From assembly GCA_905221605.1 (NCBI GenBank), contig CAJNDS010002408.1, forward strand, positions 1-35,000: a stretch of DNA of 35,000 nt. The letters are read 5' to 3'. A model generated the notes under the pieces. It did no database searches, was not told the origin of the DNA, and was given only the letters and a program-made list of their open reading frames with translations. Positions 1-11,146 of the stretch are shown here, piece after piece (the first letter of the stretch is position 1; the number at the start of each line of letters is the position of its first letter). A program made the translations under genes and the position numbers. The stretch comes from Symbiodinium natans. Lineage: Eukaryota > Sar > Dinophyceae > Suessiales > Symbiodiniaceae.

Positions 1-157
1 CTCTTTCTTTTCAAAGAGCAGAAGGTCCGTACTACCTTTTTCTACTACGCTTCTTTTTACACACGTGTTGTTGTTGCAGTTGTGTTAGTACTGTTTTGAC
101 CCTAAGTATTTACGATCTATACGGTCATACCCTAGATAAATCGATTGACGACAAACA

Positions 158-812
158 GAAAACCAATAGAAAACCAGTAAAAACCAATGGAACACCATTA
201 GAAAACCAATACAAACCAATAGAAAACCAACAAAAAACCAACAGAAAACCAATAGAAAGAAAATAGAAAACCAATAGAAATCCAAAAAAACCAATGGACA
301 ACCATGAGAAAACTAAACAAAAACTATAGAAAACCAGAAAAAACCAATGGAAAACCATTAGAAAACCAATAAAAACCAATAGAAAACCTACAAAAACCAA
401 TAGTAACTAATAAAAACCAATTTAAAACCAATAGAAAACCAATAAAAAATCAATAGGAAACCTATAAAAACCAATAGAAAACCATTAGAAAACCAATAGA
501 AAACCAATAAAAACCAGTAGAAAACATAAAACAAATAAAAACCAATAGAAAACCACTACACACCAACAGAACACCAATACAAACCAATAAACGCCAATAA
601 ACACCGATATAAAACAAATAAGCAACAATAGAAAACCAATAAAAAGCAATAGAAAACCGATGAAAACCAATAAAAACCAATAGAAACCAATGGAAAACCA
701 ATAGACAACCAATAAAAACCAATTCAAACCAATAGAAAACCAATAAAAACCAATAGAAAACCAACAGAAAACCAATAAAAACCAATAGAAAACCAATAGA
801 AACCAATGGAAA
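158..812. repeat. AAAACCAATAG minisatellite (CCAAT array)
   Basis: A tandem array of a 10-11 bp unit, AAAACCAATAG with the variant AAAACCAATA, drifting by substitutions and small indels. Every unit carries a CCAAT pentamer, so dozens of CCAAT boxes stack on the plus strand. The long minus-strand frames here translate to monotonous Phe/Leu/Val/Trp repeats, a by-product of the unit and not genes. Unit decay is greatest around 530-640. Confidence 0.93.
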
Positions 813-956
813 ACCCTCAAGACAAAATAAATAGAAATTGTATGTGGGTCATCCTGAATTTCCCAAGTTAATTATCTAAACAGCTGACAAGCTGAGCGCA
901 GGTATCTTAATCCAAAGCGCATCTCTCCAGAGGCCAAATGCTCAATTTACTTAAAC

Positions 957-1160
957 CCCCTCTCCCCTCCCCCCCCCCTCCCCTCCTGCCCACAGATCTT
1001 TCGAAATCTCCCCCCCCTCCCCCTCTCCCCCCCCTCCCCGCGTTCCAGATCTCTCCAGATCTCCCCCCAGTTTCCCCTCCCTGCCCCCTCGCCCCCAAAT
1101 CTCAGGCCCTGCCAGATCTCCCCAGATCTTTCTTCCAGATCTCCCCCACATCTTTTGCCC
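957..1160. repeat. C-rich polypyrimidine tract with CAGATCTCC units
   Basis: The plus strand is almost pure C and T from 957 to about 1100 and then mixed with short repeats of the form CCAGATCTCCCC, whose AGATCT core is palindromic. The strong purine/pyrimidine strand bias could allow triplex (H-DNA) structure. Frames on both strands translate into low-complexity Pro or Gly/Arg and are not convincing genes. Confidence 0.85.
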
Positions 1161-1350
1161 GCACGGACAATTTGGCCATTTACAAGGCTTTTCTGAGTAG
1201 CTCAAAGCTTGAAGGCCTGGCAGGGATGCCTCCTGGCAGGGATTGGGGCGCCCCACCTTCACGAACCCGAGTGCTTCGAAGTCTTTCCCACAGCCCACCA
1301 ATGGATCAGAAGCTTGCAAAAACCCCGGGTTTCTGTTTTTCCGCTCCTTT

Positions 1351-1372
1351 TAAACCCTAAACCCTAAACCCT
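1351..1372. repeat. Interstitial telomere-like CCCTAAA repeats
   Basis: Three consecutive AAACCCT units are followed by a degenerate CCTAAAAC. This is the complement of the TTTAGGG telomere repeat of plants and several protists. It is short and embedded in other repeats, so it is an interstitial telomere-like tract and not a chromosome end. Confidence 0.75.
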
Positions 1373-1377
1373 CCTAA

Positions 1378-1465
1378 AACCCCCACCCACCCACCCACAT
1401 TCACCCACCCACACCCACCCACCCACATCCCACGCACCCACATCCCACGCACCCACACCCCACCA
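1378..1465. repeat. CCCA-rich simple repeat
   Basis: Runs of CCCA and CACCCACC, with two copies of the phrase CATCCCACGCACCCA near 1426-1455. The block joins the telomere-like tract on its left to the CCACCGCCA minisatellite on its right. No gene seen. Confidence 0.85.
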
Positions 1466-1700
1466 GGTGCCACCACCGCCACCAAGTACCACCACCACCG
1501 CCGCCAGGTACTACCACCACCACCACCGCCACCACCGTCACCACCGCCACCACCGCCACCACCGCCACCACCGCCACCACCGCCACCACCGCCACCACCG
1601 CCACCACAGCCACCACAGCCACCACAGCCACCACCACCACCACCACCACGAGGTACCACCGCCACGAGCACCACCACCACGGACCACCACCACGGACGTT
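1466..1700. repeat. CCACCGCCA 9-bp minisatellite
   Basis: A tandem array of the nonamer CCACCGCCA with GTC and CAG variants, flanked by repeats of the phrase GGTACCACCACC. On the plus strand it reads as His/Arg-rich protein and on the minus strand as Gly, Val or Trp-rich protein. All three minus frames are open, which is what a 9-bp repeat free of stops gives. Confidence 0.93.
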
Positions 1701-1827
1701 CCTGGAACTGTGAATCCTGCATCAGATTTTACAAAGACAAAGCCCGGCAAGCCACATCAACGGGTTCAGCTTTCGCGCGACGCGCCGCCCACGACCCCTT
1801 GGGTCGAGGGGCGTCGCTTCGAGGAGC

Positions 1828-1895
1828 AAGCCCTAAGCCCTAAGCCCTAAAGCCCTTCAGCCCTAAAGCCTAGAACCCTAGCCCTAAACCCTAAT
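1828..1895. repeat. Degenerate telomere-like block
   Basis: About eight CCCTAAG/CCCTAAA/CCCTAGA variants in a row, ending CCCTAAACCCTAATG. It is more degenerate than the tract at 1351. Together the two bracket the GC-rich minisatellites, suggesting an old telomeric or subtelomeric patch. Confidence 0.75.
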
Positions 1896-2870
1896 GTTCT
1901 CTCTCTAGCATCTCGTCTCTCCTGTCACGCAACAGCCAAACTACCCTCTGCGGGTGGAGGTGCGTCGCTTCATCGTCGCTTCAAAGGCAAGCCTCATATT
2001 GTGTCGTTGCCCCCTCATCCCTTGCCCCCCCCCTCCCCCTTTTCCCGTACGGCTTGGGAGGTACATGGCGCAATATAAGGGTATAACCGGGGACAACGAA
2101 AACTTCCCATAGCACACATGCAAGGGGTTGAGCATAGTCCAGCTTAAAGCTCCCATGCTGCTTGTTTTTCAGCGAATGCGTTGCCAGACAGCCAAGGCGG
2201 ATGCGCGCAAGCACTTGTAATTATTCATCATGCTGCTAGAGACCTCAACACAGCATCAGATTTCAAGTTCGCGAAAGTTAAGCAGTTTCTCCTGCATGAA
2301 TTTCAGCCCCAGCAAAACATACTGACCGTACCTCGTAAACCATGCATGCGTTCTTGAATCAACAAGCTCTCCTTCATCTGTTGCAGGACCCTGCTTATGT
2401 TTGCATGTAAGAGCAGTATGCAGCATGCGTCTGTGCTCTCTCCTTTTTTGGTGGGGTCCGCGCAGAAGGCGCGATGAAGAGCAGGGCAGGCCCGCATCTC
2501 GGAATCAATCAAGCAAGCAAGTCTAAGCAAAGTGGGCGACAAGCGGAAGCAGGCGTCGGGCTCAGAAGATGTGCACCAAACCAGAGTGTAAAACGGAAGC
2601 CACAGCCCAGCTTCACTGCTTCAGGTATCCTTCGTGGCTGAACACTCAGTTGCAGACCAGACAGGGCACCGCAGCTCGACGTTTGAAAACAACAACGAAG
2701 CTTTACCTCACCACTCCGGTGGAAGTCTATAAGGCTTTAAGCTCAGCGTGGCTGGCTGCGCTGCCAATGGCGCATCCAGCAGAGCACGCGCCAAGCAGGC
2801 TCTCAGTCGCACATCTACCCGGAACAAAGTCCTAAGGCTCTAAGGTTGGCAAAACAGTGATAAACAGCGA
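1896..2870. other. No recognisable gene
   Basis: About 1 kb with short frames on both strands and none that I recognise. A C-rich run lies at 2024-2045. I see no tandem repeat, RNA gene or clear splice pattern. Confidence 0.5.
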
Positions 2871-2873
2871 TGA

Positions 2874-3290
2874 GTTCTGGGCCCAGCTGCGCCGAAAGTC
2901 AGTTTAAGCCACGAAACCGGCCACGAAACCGACCTTGGCTCAAGGCTGGTTGACAAAAGCAAAGAACACCCAAAGTTCTCCCAAAATTTCGAAGGACCAG
3001 CCCATGAACAATGCACGAACAATCCAGGTCGACAGCCTGAAACAGCTCTGAGCCGCTGGGTGCCCAAGGACAGCTGTTGCAGCGCCTGCGGCGGCTGTCT
3101 GGCAATGGCAAAGACGGGAGGAGAGGCAGTAACGGTGACCTTTGGGAGCAAGGCCAAGTTGAGGCTTACAGTAGGTCGCCTTCCGCTGGAACTGCGGCTT
3201 GAGGCCCGAAAAGCCCTTGCAATCTGTGGTTCGTCCGTCCCCTGCGTGAACAACAACGCCCCGGCGCCGGCGCGAAGCCAAATGCGCTGA
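2874..3290 (+). CDS. Coding-like segment with a Cys-rich patch, unknown product
   Basis: An open frame of 138 codons between an in-frame TGA at 2871 and the TGA at 3288-3290. The first ATG in frame is only about half way along (MAKTGGEAV), so an upstream exon or a non-ATG beginning would be needed. The translation is varied and hydrophilic at first (KEHPKFSQNFEGP), then has a Cys patch (CCSACGGC), then a basic Leu-rich stretch (LRLTVGRLPLELRLEARK). The opposite strand also has a 166-codon ATG frame (2840-3340), so the strand is not certain; I prefer plus because its composition is less biased. I do not recognise the family. Confidence 0.27.
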   Translation, partial: VLGPAAPKVSLSHETGHETDLGSRLVDKSKEHPKFSQNFEGPAHEQCTNNPGRQPETALSRWVPKDSCCSACGGCLAMAKTGGEAVTVTFGSKAKLRLTVGRLPLELRLEARKALAICGSSVPCVNNNAPAPARSQMR

Positions 3291-3299
3291 TCAAACAAC

Positions 3300-4150
3300 G
3301 ATTCTGTTGAGTTCTTTGCCAGCACGCAACGAGCCACCAAGATGCGACGTTGGTTCCATGTTCAACCAGGGTCAAAAGCGCTGCAGTGAGCAGGGGGGCA
3401 TGAACAAGCGACGAGTCTGCACGCGTGTGTAGGATCTGCCTGCAAAGCCTGGATGAGTGAGACCAGAGCGGTAGATGGCTGAGGCCTGCAAGCCACCAAG
3501 ACAAAGGTTCAACGTTGAGACGATTCAGCTCAAGCCAGTCGCTAGGCCCGGGCTTGAAGTCCTGAGTCTGGGCTGAAACATTTTGGGGCCAAGCGGCTTA
3601 ATTGGGATGTCAAATGACAGCCTGAGACATCTCCAACACTGAGTCCATCTCACAGAGATCTCACAACAAGTCGCCTACTTGAGGGTTGCTGTATATGTTT
3701 GGCTGCCCTGGTAGATACCCTTCTATGACGGGCCATCAGATCAGAACATGCAGAGGCGTGGCGCTTGCGCTTGGCCTCCTTTCCGAGCCCCCATCGCAGC
3801 AGTGCCCGTGATGCAATGTTCGTTTTTGTAGCATGAGCTCGATTTCGTTGCTCGGCCTTACGCACGCGACCTGTGGTTGGATATGGGTTTAATTAGGGTT
3901 TAAAGTTAAGGGTTCAGGGCTTAGGCGGTTTAGAGGTCTCCTGATTCCTCTGCAGAGCAGGGCATACAGCTATCTGAACCTAGAGCACGGAGATCACTAC
4001 AACTTCTCACTCGCGAACGACTTGCAAAGACACCAAAGCCAAATGTTCTTGAGCTTAGCTCACGCGGCGGCTTCTCAAAATGATGGTCCCTTTTTTGGGC
4101 CACAGGAAACGCTCAAGGCCGTTCTACAACAAGCTTCCTGAGAAGGGATC
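3300..4150. other. No recognisable gene; telomere-like motif near 3885-3930
   Basis: Short frames only. Around 3885-3930 there are several GGGTTTAA, AGGGTTTAAAG and AGGGCTTAGG variants, a worn TTTAGGG-type patch in the opposite orientation to the one at 1.35 kb. Confidence 0.5.
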
Positions 4151-4159
4151 CATGATTGA

Positions 4160-4345
4160 GCCATCCCGTCTCTGGGAATCCCACAAGGATGGGGTTTCTG
4201 GGGAAGGACTGAAGGTTGGAAATCACCCCGACATTCTTGGAATGAAGTAGAGTGCATCTCCAACCGCATCCTGCAAATGCAGAGCGAATGCAACGAGCTG
4301 GAAGCTTCCAAGCTCGAAGTCGAAGCCTCATCCGAGACGCTTTGA
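4160..4345 (+). CDS. Exon-like segment with a short coiled-coil pattern
   Basis: A stop-free frame between TGA at 4157 and TGA at 4343. The second half reads ILQMQSECNELEASKLEVEA, with the hydrophobic/acidic spacing of an amphipathic helix. A good 5' splice-site match (CAG then GTAAG) follows at 4357-4364, in a different phase. The minus strand has a 213-codon ATG frame over 4113-4754, partly inside a dispersed repeat, which is the rival reading. No family recognised. Confidence 0.22.
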   Translation, partial: AIPSLGIPQGWGFWGRTEGWKSPRHSWNEVECISNRILQMQSECNELEASKLEVEASSETL

Positions 4346-4635
4346 ACAAAAGCCCCCAGGTAAGCCGCATCGTGTTCTCGTGTTCCGCCATCGTGTTCCG
4401 ACCAGCATGGTCCAGTGCAGCCACGCGGTCCTTTGACAGTCCACGTGTCCACACTGTGACTTGGACACGAGGAGACGAAGCCAAGATGCTGAAGGCGATT
4501 TTTGTTGCACAGGAGCGGCCATCCTCACTTGGCAGCCTGGGCAAAGGAGGGTACGGCCGCCAAGCACCAAGCCTGTAAGGAGGCATCGGGATGTTGGAGA
4601 CACACTCCCCCATGCTGAAGGGGGGATGGACGGCA

Positions 4636-4800
4636 GGAAATATAACTTCCAAAGGCTCGCCCGCCCAAATCAGAATGCTGGAGCGCAACACAATACTGCG
4701 GACAGTTATGCCGGCATCTGCAACATGAGGGAACCATAGTGGAACTACGGACAAGCCGCGTCACTGGCACCATTTTCCCAAAAGCAACATGGTCCAATGC
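4636..4800. repeat. Diverged dispersed repeat, copy 1
   Basis: Similar to 14038-14275 over much of its length. Shared landmarks in order are CTTCCAAAG, CCAAATCAGAATG, ACAATACTG.GGACAG, GCAACATGAGGGA, GGAACTAC, GCCGCGTCACTG and CCATTTTCCCAAA followed by ATGGTCCA. The spacing differs by insertions. On the minus strand both copies begin a frame MDHxxFGKMxxVTR, which may mark an old coding sequence of a mobile element or merely shared ancestry. Confidence 0.7.
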
Positions 4801-4829
4801 AAGTCACGACATAGAATGGAACCTGAGAG

Positions 4830-5731
4830 TTGGAATCTAGACGGCGAGACCCCTGCAAATTCGATTTCCTTAGGGCAGGGGGTGAAACAACGCACTCTGG
4901 TTTTAGGCACTTGTGAGATCTGGTGAGCGCGCCTGGCAGCCCCACTCGAGCGCAGTGGACATGTCTTGACATTTCACTCCTCCTTGACAACCCATCTTCC
5001 ACGAAGAGTTTGGGAATGTGAATTGACGGAAACCACTGGGGGGTTCGCAACGAAAACAGGAGCATCTCAATGACGGAGGCCACCTGCATTTTCGCAAGAG
5101 GGAACTAATTCGGAACTTGGCCCTCATCATCGGGACCTCCTGCAAGTCACGGGGCCGCATGCAGCCTCAAGATGCCTCAAGCCATGCATGGCCAAGCCCC
5201 ACCTTAGTGCTGAAGCAGTATGTATTCTGATTATCAGCAGAAGCATAAATCTTATGACTACTGAAGTTAAGGAGCAGACCTCTTGGAGCAAGATGCTGGG
5301 CAATCATGCATCCTCGACAGGGGTCGCGGGGCCAGCGCATTGACGTTACAGATTTCTTTGAGCTGATGTTATCGCGCCAGCCAGACGCTAACGTGCGCTG
5401 TCATCTCGACAGTGGAACACTACAGCGGTGCAGAATTTCTGACTGACTCTGAGACCTGCCTGCTACGTGGATGCAATGCAATGCAATGCTTTGGCTGGAG
5501 GGTAAGCGTCGCCAGAAAACCCAACGACTTCTGAGCAACTGCGCAACACCTCAGAACACCAACGTACAACTATGCAAGGTGTGGAGATCAACGCATTCAG
5601 CCCTTCGTGGAACAGAGCTCAAAGCCCAAAAGGGTCTGTTGCCCTTGTCAAGAAGACAAAGGCATACAACATGCACCCTCGTGCACACACGTCAGAGGGT
5701 GACAAGGACCCTGCAAGAGCACTTGCCCATT
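4830..5731. other. No recognisable gene
   Basis: Short frames only. A small (TGCAA)n run lies at 5472-5490. The phrase TGCAAGTCACG, also found at 4799 and in the large array, appears at 5143. Confidence 0.45.
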
Positions 5732-5972
5732 TAGGTGAGGAGCATATGTGAAGATCGTCCTCTTTGTCGACAATCTGACTGGCTTGGCTCATCGCCGGGA
5801 TGGCCGCGCAGCGGCAACAACCGTTGAGGACTTAAACTGCATTGTCGCCTCACGAGCACAGGCAGCGCATGCCCAGACAACATCTTCAAGGGTCTGAGGC
5901 TACCTAGTTTGGCCGAGGAGGGTGGCGTCTGCCACAGCTTAGCAACTGACCATGAAGGCTACCCTTTTTCAC
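5732..5972. repeat. 241-bp perfect direct repeat, copy 1
   Basis: From TAGGTGAGGAGCATATG to CTACCCTTTTTCAC. By eye it is identical to 5992-6232. It is followed by a 19-bp link (TACATAAAGCCCCAACACC) whose sequence recurs at 6300-6318 downstream of copy 2. No mismatches were found, so the duplication is recent. Confidence 0.93.
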
Positions 5973-5991
5973 TACATAAAGCCCCAACACC

Positions 5992-6232
5992 TAGGTGAGG
6001 AGCATATGTGAAGATCGTCCTCTTTGTCGACAATCTGACTGGCTTGGCTCATCGCCGGGATGGCCGCGCAGCGGCAACAACCGTTGAGGACTTAAACTGC
6101 ATTGTCGCCTCACGAGCACAGGCAGCGCATGCCCAGACAACATCTTCAAGGGTCTGAGGCTACCTAGTTTGGCCGAGGAGGGTGGCGTCTGCCACAGCTT
6201 AGCAACTGACCATGAAGGCTACCCTTTTTCAC
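5992..6232. repeat. 241-bp perfect direct repeat, copy 2
   Basis: Second copy, offset 260 bp. After it come 67 bp absent from copy 1 (6233-6299) and then the same 19-bp link at 6300-6318. Copy 1 therefore equals copy 2 plus link with the 67 bp removed. Parts of the unit (GGAGGGTGGCGTCTG) recur in diverged form near 6669. Confidence 0.93.
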
Positions 6233-6517
6233 AAGGGACTCGACTGCTGCCCTTACTTCCATGAAGACTACCAGATGCTACCCTAAACCTTCAAACTCCT
6301 ACATAAAGCCCCAACACCTGCACCCAAAACATCTCTAAATCCAGTCTTTGCCAGACCCTGCCAACCTCATGTTTCCTGATGACCGCACCCTGCGCTCTCC
6401 GCAGCTGCACGTGCGCGAGGATGCAGGGTCGATTTCTGACGAGGCGACGGAGACCAAAGCCTGAATGAGCCTCTCGAGAAGCTGTGGGCTGACCGGCAAC
6501 GTTTCCCTAGGGGCACT

Positions 6518-6544
6518 ACTCCAAAGTTGCTGCCACTTTGGAGT
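6518..6544. other. Perfect 10-bp hairpin
   Basis: ACTCCAAAGT and its exact reverse complement ACTTTGGAGT are separated by the 7-nt loop TGCTGCC. It sits just before the large tandem array. Its role is unknown. Confidence 0.8.
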
Positions 6545-8153
6545 TTCTCAAAAGGGGTGCCTGATGTCTGATGTCCAGAGGCTGCAGATGTCTGAAGAAA
6601 AGCTTCAGGGGTCCGAGGTGTCAGTACTTCAAGGCTTCGGGTTGTACATATTCAGCTACCCTGGCTTGCCGGAGGAGGGTGGCGTCTGTAAAAGAAGAGA
6701 TCTGCAGCCACGCAGCGGACATCAGGAATGCATGTGGCGCATGCATGGCAGCTGCACCATAGCCCTCACCAACACAGTCGTGCAGCGCTGCATCTCGGCA
6801 AAAGTCTGCACTGGAAGCAGCGCAGCAGGCGCGACTTTCACTTCCAGCCGCAAGTCTGCAGAATCAAATCACACAACAACGGTCGCCAGAATTGGACAGC
6901 TGCGTGTGGCAAGGCAGAAACCTCCGCCAACGTCAACCCTGTGGCAAAGTAGCTTGACGCGTGCCTGCATGGTTGTTCTGGAGTGAAATTGGAGTGCCAA
7001 CAGCCGTTTCTCAGTGTGCTGAAATGCCCGATGCACTGCGATGCCCCGCAGCATGGTCTCGGTTTGCCTGCCTAGCTGAAGGCAAACGGTCAACATCAGA
7101 CTACATGCCTGTGCTGGCCTGGCAACCTGTTGCAACAGCAGCATGCGCCAAAGGAGACCTCATGTGGACAATAGTGGACAGTAGCAAGCTGGACCTCATT
7201 ACCGGTCCAGCCATGTACCGCCTCATGGGATCTCTACGGACCTATTTCCGCTTTCAGAGGGCAATCTTTCACTTGCTGCAGTTCAGACTGTGGCTGCTTT
7301 GGCGAACCAGTGGGCCGTCTACCTCTGGAAACATACGGCAGGATATGTGCAGGCTAAGAATCTCAAGCACTGGGTAGTAAACCATCACTGGCTTATGTGC
7401 TGTTCGACGCAGAAGTTTGCGGCAGTGCCCGAACCAAGATCATGAGCAGACCTTTAGCTCAAAGGAACACTGCAAGTCACGAAACGGCGCCTTGGGACAA
7501 ACCCAGGCATCGTGGCCAGCAACGGCGTCGCTCGACACTACATGCCTCATGCAAGGCGACACGGCTATGATTGCTAATCTCGTATGGAACAGCTGCTGTG
7601 AACCTAGGCTGACAAAGAACCTGGTCCGCCACAGGACCGTGGTATTTGCAACAGACAGCAGCCGTGGACATCAGGAATGCAGCTGGTGCGTGCATGGGAG
7701 CTGCACCATGGCAGTCATCGGCACTGTCGTCGTGCAGAGACGCATGTCAACAACAGTCTGCACTGGAAGCAGCGCAGCAGGCGCGACTTTCACTTCCAGC
7801 CGCAAGTCTGCAGAATCAAATCACGCAACAACGGTCGCCAGAATTGGACAGCTGCGTGTGGCAAGGCAAAAACCTCCGCCAACATCGACGCTGTGGCAAA
7901 GTAGCTTGACGCGTGGCTGCATGATTGTTCTGGAGTGACATTGGAGTGCCAACAGCCGTTTCTCAGTGTGCTGAAATGCCCGATGCACTGCGATGCCCCG
8001 CAGCATGGTCTCGGTTTGCCTGCCCAGCTGAAGGCAAACGGTCAACATCAGACTACATGCCTGTGCCTGTGCTGGCCTGGCAATCTTTTGGAAGGGCAGC
8101 GTGGGCCGAAGTGGACATCAAGTGGACGGCAGTAAGCTGGACTTCGTTTCCTG

Positions 8154-8570
8154 TCCAGCTATGTACTATTACAGTTTAATGGGACCATTACGGAAACACC
8201 TTCACATTCGCAGTACACTCATTTCTTGCTTACAGTACTTCAAAGAGTGGCCACGTCCCCGAAACAGCGAGCAGGTCGAGAATCGCGAGTGCTTGGCAAA
8301 ATGCCCCCGGCTTCAAGTGCTGTTCGACGCGAACATCACAGCCGTTCTCCGTTGCTTTCCAGCTTGTGTGATCCAATGAGTCTTTCCACAATGCAGTAAC
8401 CTACAATGTTTACTGTAGTTCAGACTGCGGCTACGTTTGCGAACCAGTCAGGCAGTCTTCCTCTGGAAACATATCATAGGGCAGGGAATGCGCAGGCTGA
8501 GAATCCGAAGCGCTGGGTAGTGAAATATCACTGGCTTCCGTGCTGTTCGACGCAGAAGTTTGCGGCCGTG
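8154..8570. repeat. Two adjacent copies of the older subrepeat
   Basis: In this long linker the block beginning CCAGCTATGT and running through GTGGCCACGTCCCCGAAACAG, GAGAATCGCGAGTGCTTGG and GTGCTGTTCGACGC is followed, after CGTTCTCCGTTGCTTTCCAGC, by a second diverged copy ending GTGCTGTTCGACGCAGAAG. The short linkers elsewhere hold only one copy. Confidence 0.75.
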
Positions 8571-11146
8571 CCCGAACCAAGATCATGAGCAGACCTTTAG
8601 CTCAAAGGAACACTGCAAGTCACGAAACGGCGCCTTGGGACGAACCCAGGTGTCGTGGCCAGCAACGGCGTCGCTCGACCCTACATGCCTCATGCAAGGC
8701 GACGCGGCTATAATTGCTAACCTCGTATGGAACAGCTGCTGTGAACCTAGGCTGACAAAGAACCTGGTCCGCCACAGGACCGTGGTGCTTGCAACAGACA
8801 GCAGCCGTGGACATCAGGAATGCAGCTGGTGCGTGCATGGCAGCGGCACCATAGCAGTCATTGACACTGTCGTCGTGCAGAGACGGATCTCAGCAAAAGT
8901 CTGCACTGGAAGCAGCGCAGCAGGCGCGATTTTCACTTCCAGCCGCAAGTCTGCAGAATCAAATCACGCAACAACGGTCGCCAGAATTGGACAGCTGCAT
9001 GTGGCAAGGCAAAAACCTCCGCCAACATCGACGCTGTGGTAAAGTGGCTTGACGCGTGGCTGCATGATTGTTCTGGAGTGAAATTGGAGTGCCAACAGCC
9101 GTTTCCCAGTGTGCTGAAATGCCCGATGCACTGCGACGCCCCGCAGCATGGTCTCGGTTTGCCTGCCCAGCTGAAGGCAAACGGTCAACATCAATGGAAT
9201 GGCAACATGGGGCCAAGTAGACCTCAAGTGGACAGTAGCAAGCTGGACTTCATTACCGGTCCAGCCATGTACCGCCTCATGGGATCTCTACGGACCTATT
9301 TCCGCATTCAGAGGGCAATCTTTCACTTGCTGCAGTTCAGACTGTGGCTGCTTTGGCGAACCAGTGGGCCGTCTACCTCTGGAAACATACGGCAGGATAT
9401 GTGCAGGCTACTAATCTCAAGCACTGGGTAGTAAACCATCACTGGCTTATGTGCTGTTCGACGCAGAAGTTTGCGGCAGTGCCCGAACCAAGATCATGAG
9501 CAGACCTTTAGCTCAAAGGAACACTGCAAGTCACGAAACGGCGCCTTGGGACGAACCCAGGTGTCGTGGCCAGCAAAGGCGTCGCTCGACGCTACATGCC
9601 TCGCGAAAGGCTGCACGGCTATGATTGCCAACCTCATATGGAACAGCGGCTGTGAACCTAGGCCGACAAAGAACCTGGTCTGTCACAGGACCGTGGTATT
9701 TGCAACAGACAGCAGCCGTGAACATCAGGAATGCAGCTGGTGCGTGCATGGCAGCGGCACCATAGCAGTCATCGACACTGTCGTCGTGCAGAGACGGATC
9801 TCAGCAAAAGTCTGCACTGGAAGCAGCGCAGCAGGCGCGACTTTCACTTCCAGCCGTAAGTCTGCAGAATCAAATCACGCGACAACGGTCGCCAGAATTG
9901 GACAGCTGCATGTGGCAAGGCAGAAACCTCCGCCAACATCAACGCTGTGGCAAAGTAGCTTGACGCGTGGCTGCCTGATGGTTCTGGAGTGAAATTGGAG
10001 TGCCAACAGCCGTTTCTCAGTGTGCTGAAATGCCCGATGCACTGCGACGCCCCGCAGCATGGTCTCGGTTTGCCTGCCCAGCTGAAGGCAAACGGTCAAC
10101 ATCAGACTACATGCCTGTGCTGGCCTGGCAACCTGTTGCAAGAGCAGCATGCGCCAAAGTAGACCTCATGTGGACAATAGTGGACAGTAGCAAGCTGGAC
10201 TTCATTACCGGTCCAGCCATGTACCGCCTCATGGGATCTCTACGGACCTATTCCCGCTTTCAGAGGGCAATCTTTCACTTGCTGCAGTTCAGACTGTGGC
10301 TGCTTTGGCGAACCAGTGGGCCGTCTACCTCTGGAAACATACGGCAGGATATGTGCAGGCTACTAATCTCAAGCACTGGGTAGTAAACCATCACTGGCTT
10401 ATGTGCTGTTCGACGCAGAAGTTTGCGGCAGTGCCCGAACCAAGATCATGAGCAGACCTTTATCTCAAAGGAACACTGCAAGTCACGAAACGGCTTGGGA
10501 CAAACCCAGGCGTCGTGGCCAGCAACGGCGTCGCTCGACACTACATGCCTCATGCAAGGCGACACGGCTATGATTGCTAATCTCGTATGGAACAGCTGCT
10601 GTGAACCTAGGCTGACAAAGAACCTGGTCCGTCGCAGGACCGTGGTATTTGCAGCAGACAGCAGCCGTGGACATCAGGAATGCAGCTGGTGCGTGCATGG
10701 GAGCTGCACCATGGCAGTCATCGACACTGTCGTCGTGCAGAGACGGATCTCAGCAAAAGTCTGCACTGGAAGCAGCGCAGCAGGCGCGACTTTCACTTCC
10801 AGCCGCAAGTCTGCAGAATCAAATCACGCAACAACGGTCGCCAGAATTGGACAGCTGCATGTGGCAAGGCAGAAACCTCCGCCAACATCAACGCTGTGGC
10901 AAAGTAGCTTGACGCGTGGCTGCCTGATTGTTCTGGAGTGACATTGGAGTGCCAAAAGCCGTTTCTCAGTGTGCTGAAATGCCCGATGCACTGCGACGCC
11001 CCGCAGCATGGTCTCGGTTTGCCTGCCCAGCTGAAGGCAAACGGTCAACATCAGACTACATGCCTGTGCTGGCCTGGCAATCTTTTGGAAGGGCAGCGTG
11101 CACCAAAGTAGACACTTTTACGGCAGTAAGCTGGACTTTGTTTCCT

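Noticed and set aside
85-820. Four minus-strand frames of 69-114 codons rich in Phe, Leu, Val and Trp
   Set aside because: They are translations of the AAAACCAATAG minisatellite, which has no stop in several frames.
1357-1850. Gly-, Val-, Trp- or His-rich frames over the CCACCGCCA block
   Set aside because: Products of a 9-bp repeat; all frames are equally open.
2840-3340. Minus-strand frame of 166 codons
   Set aside because: Shadow of the plus frame 2874-3290 or the reverse; I judged the plus strand slightly better, but the case is weak.
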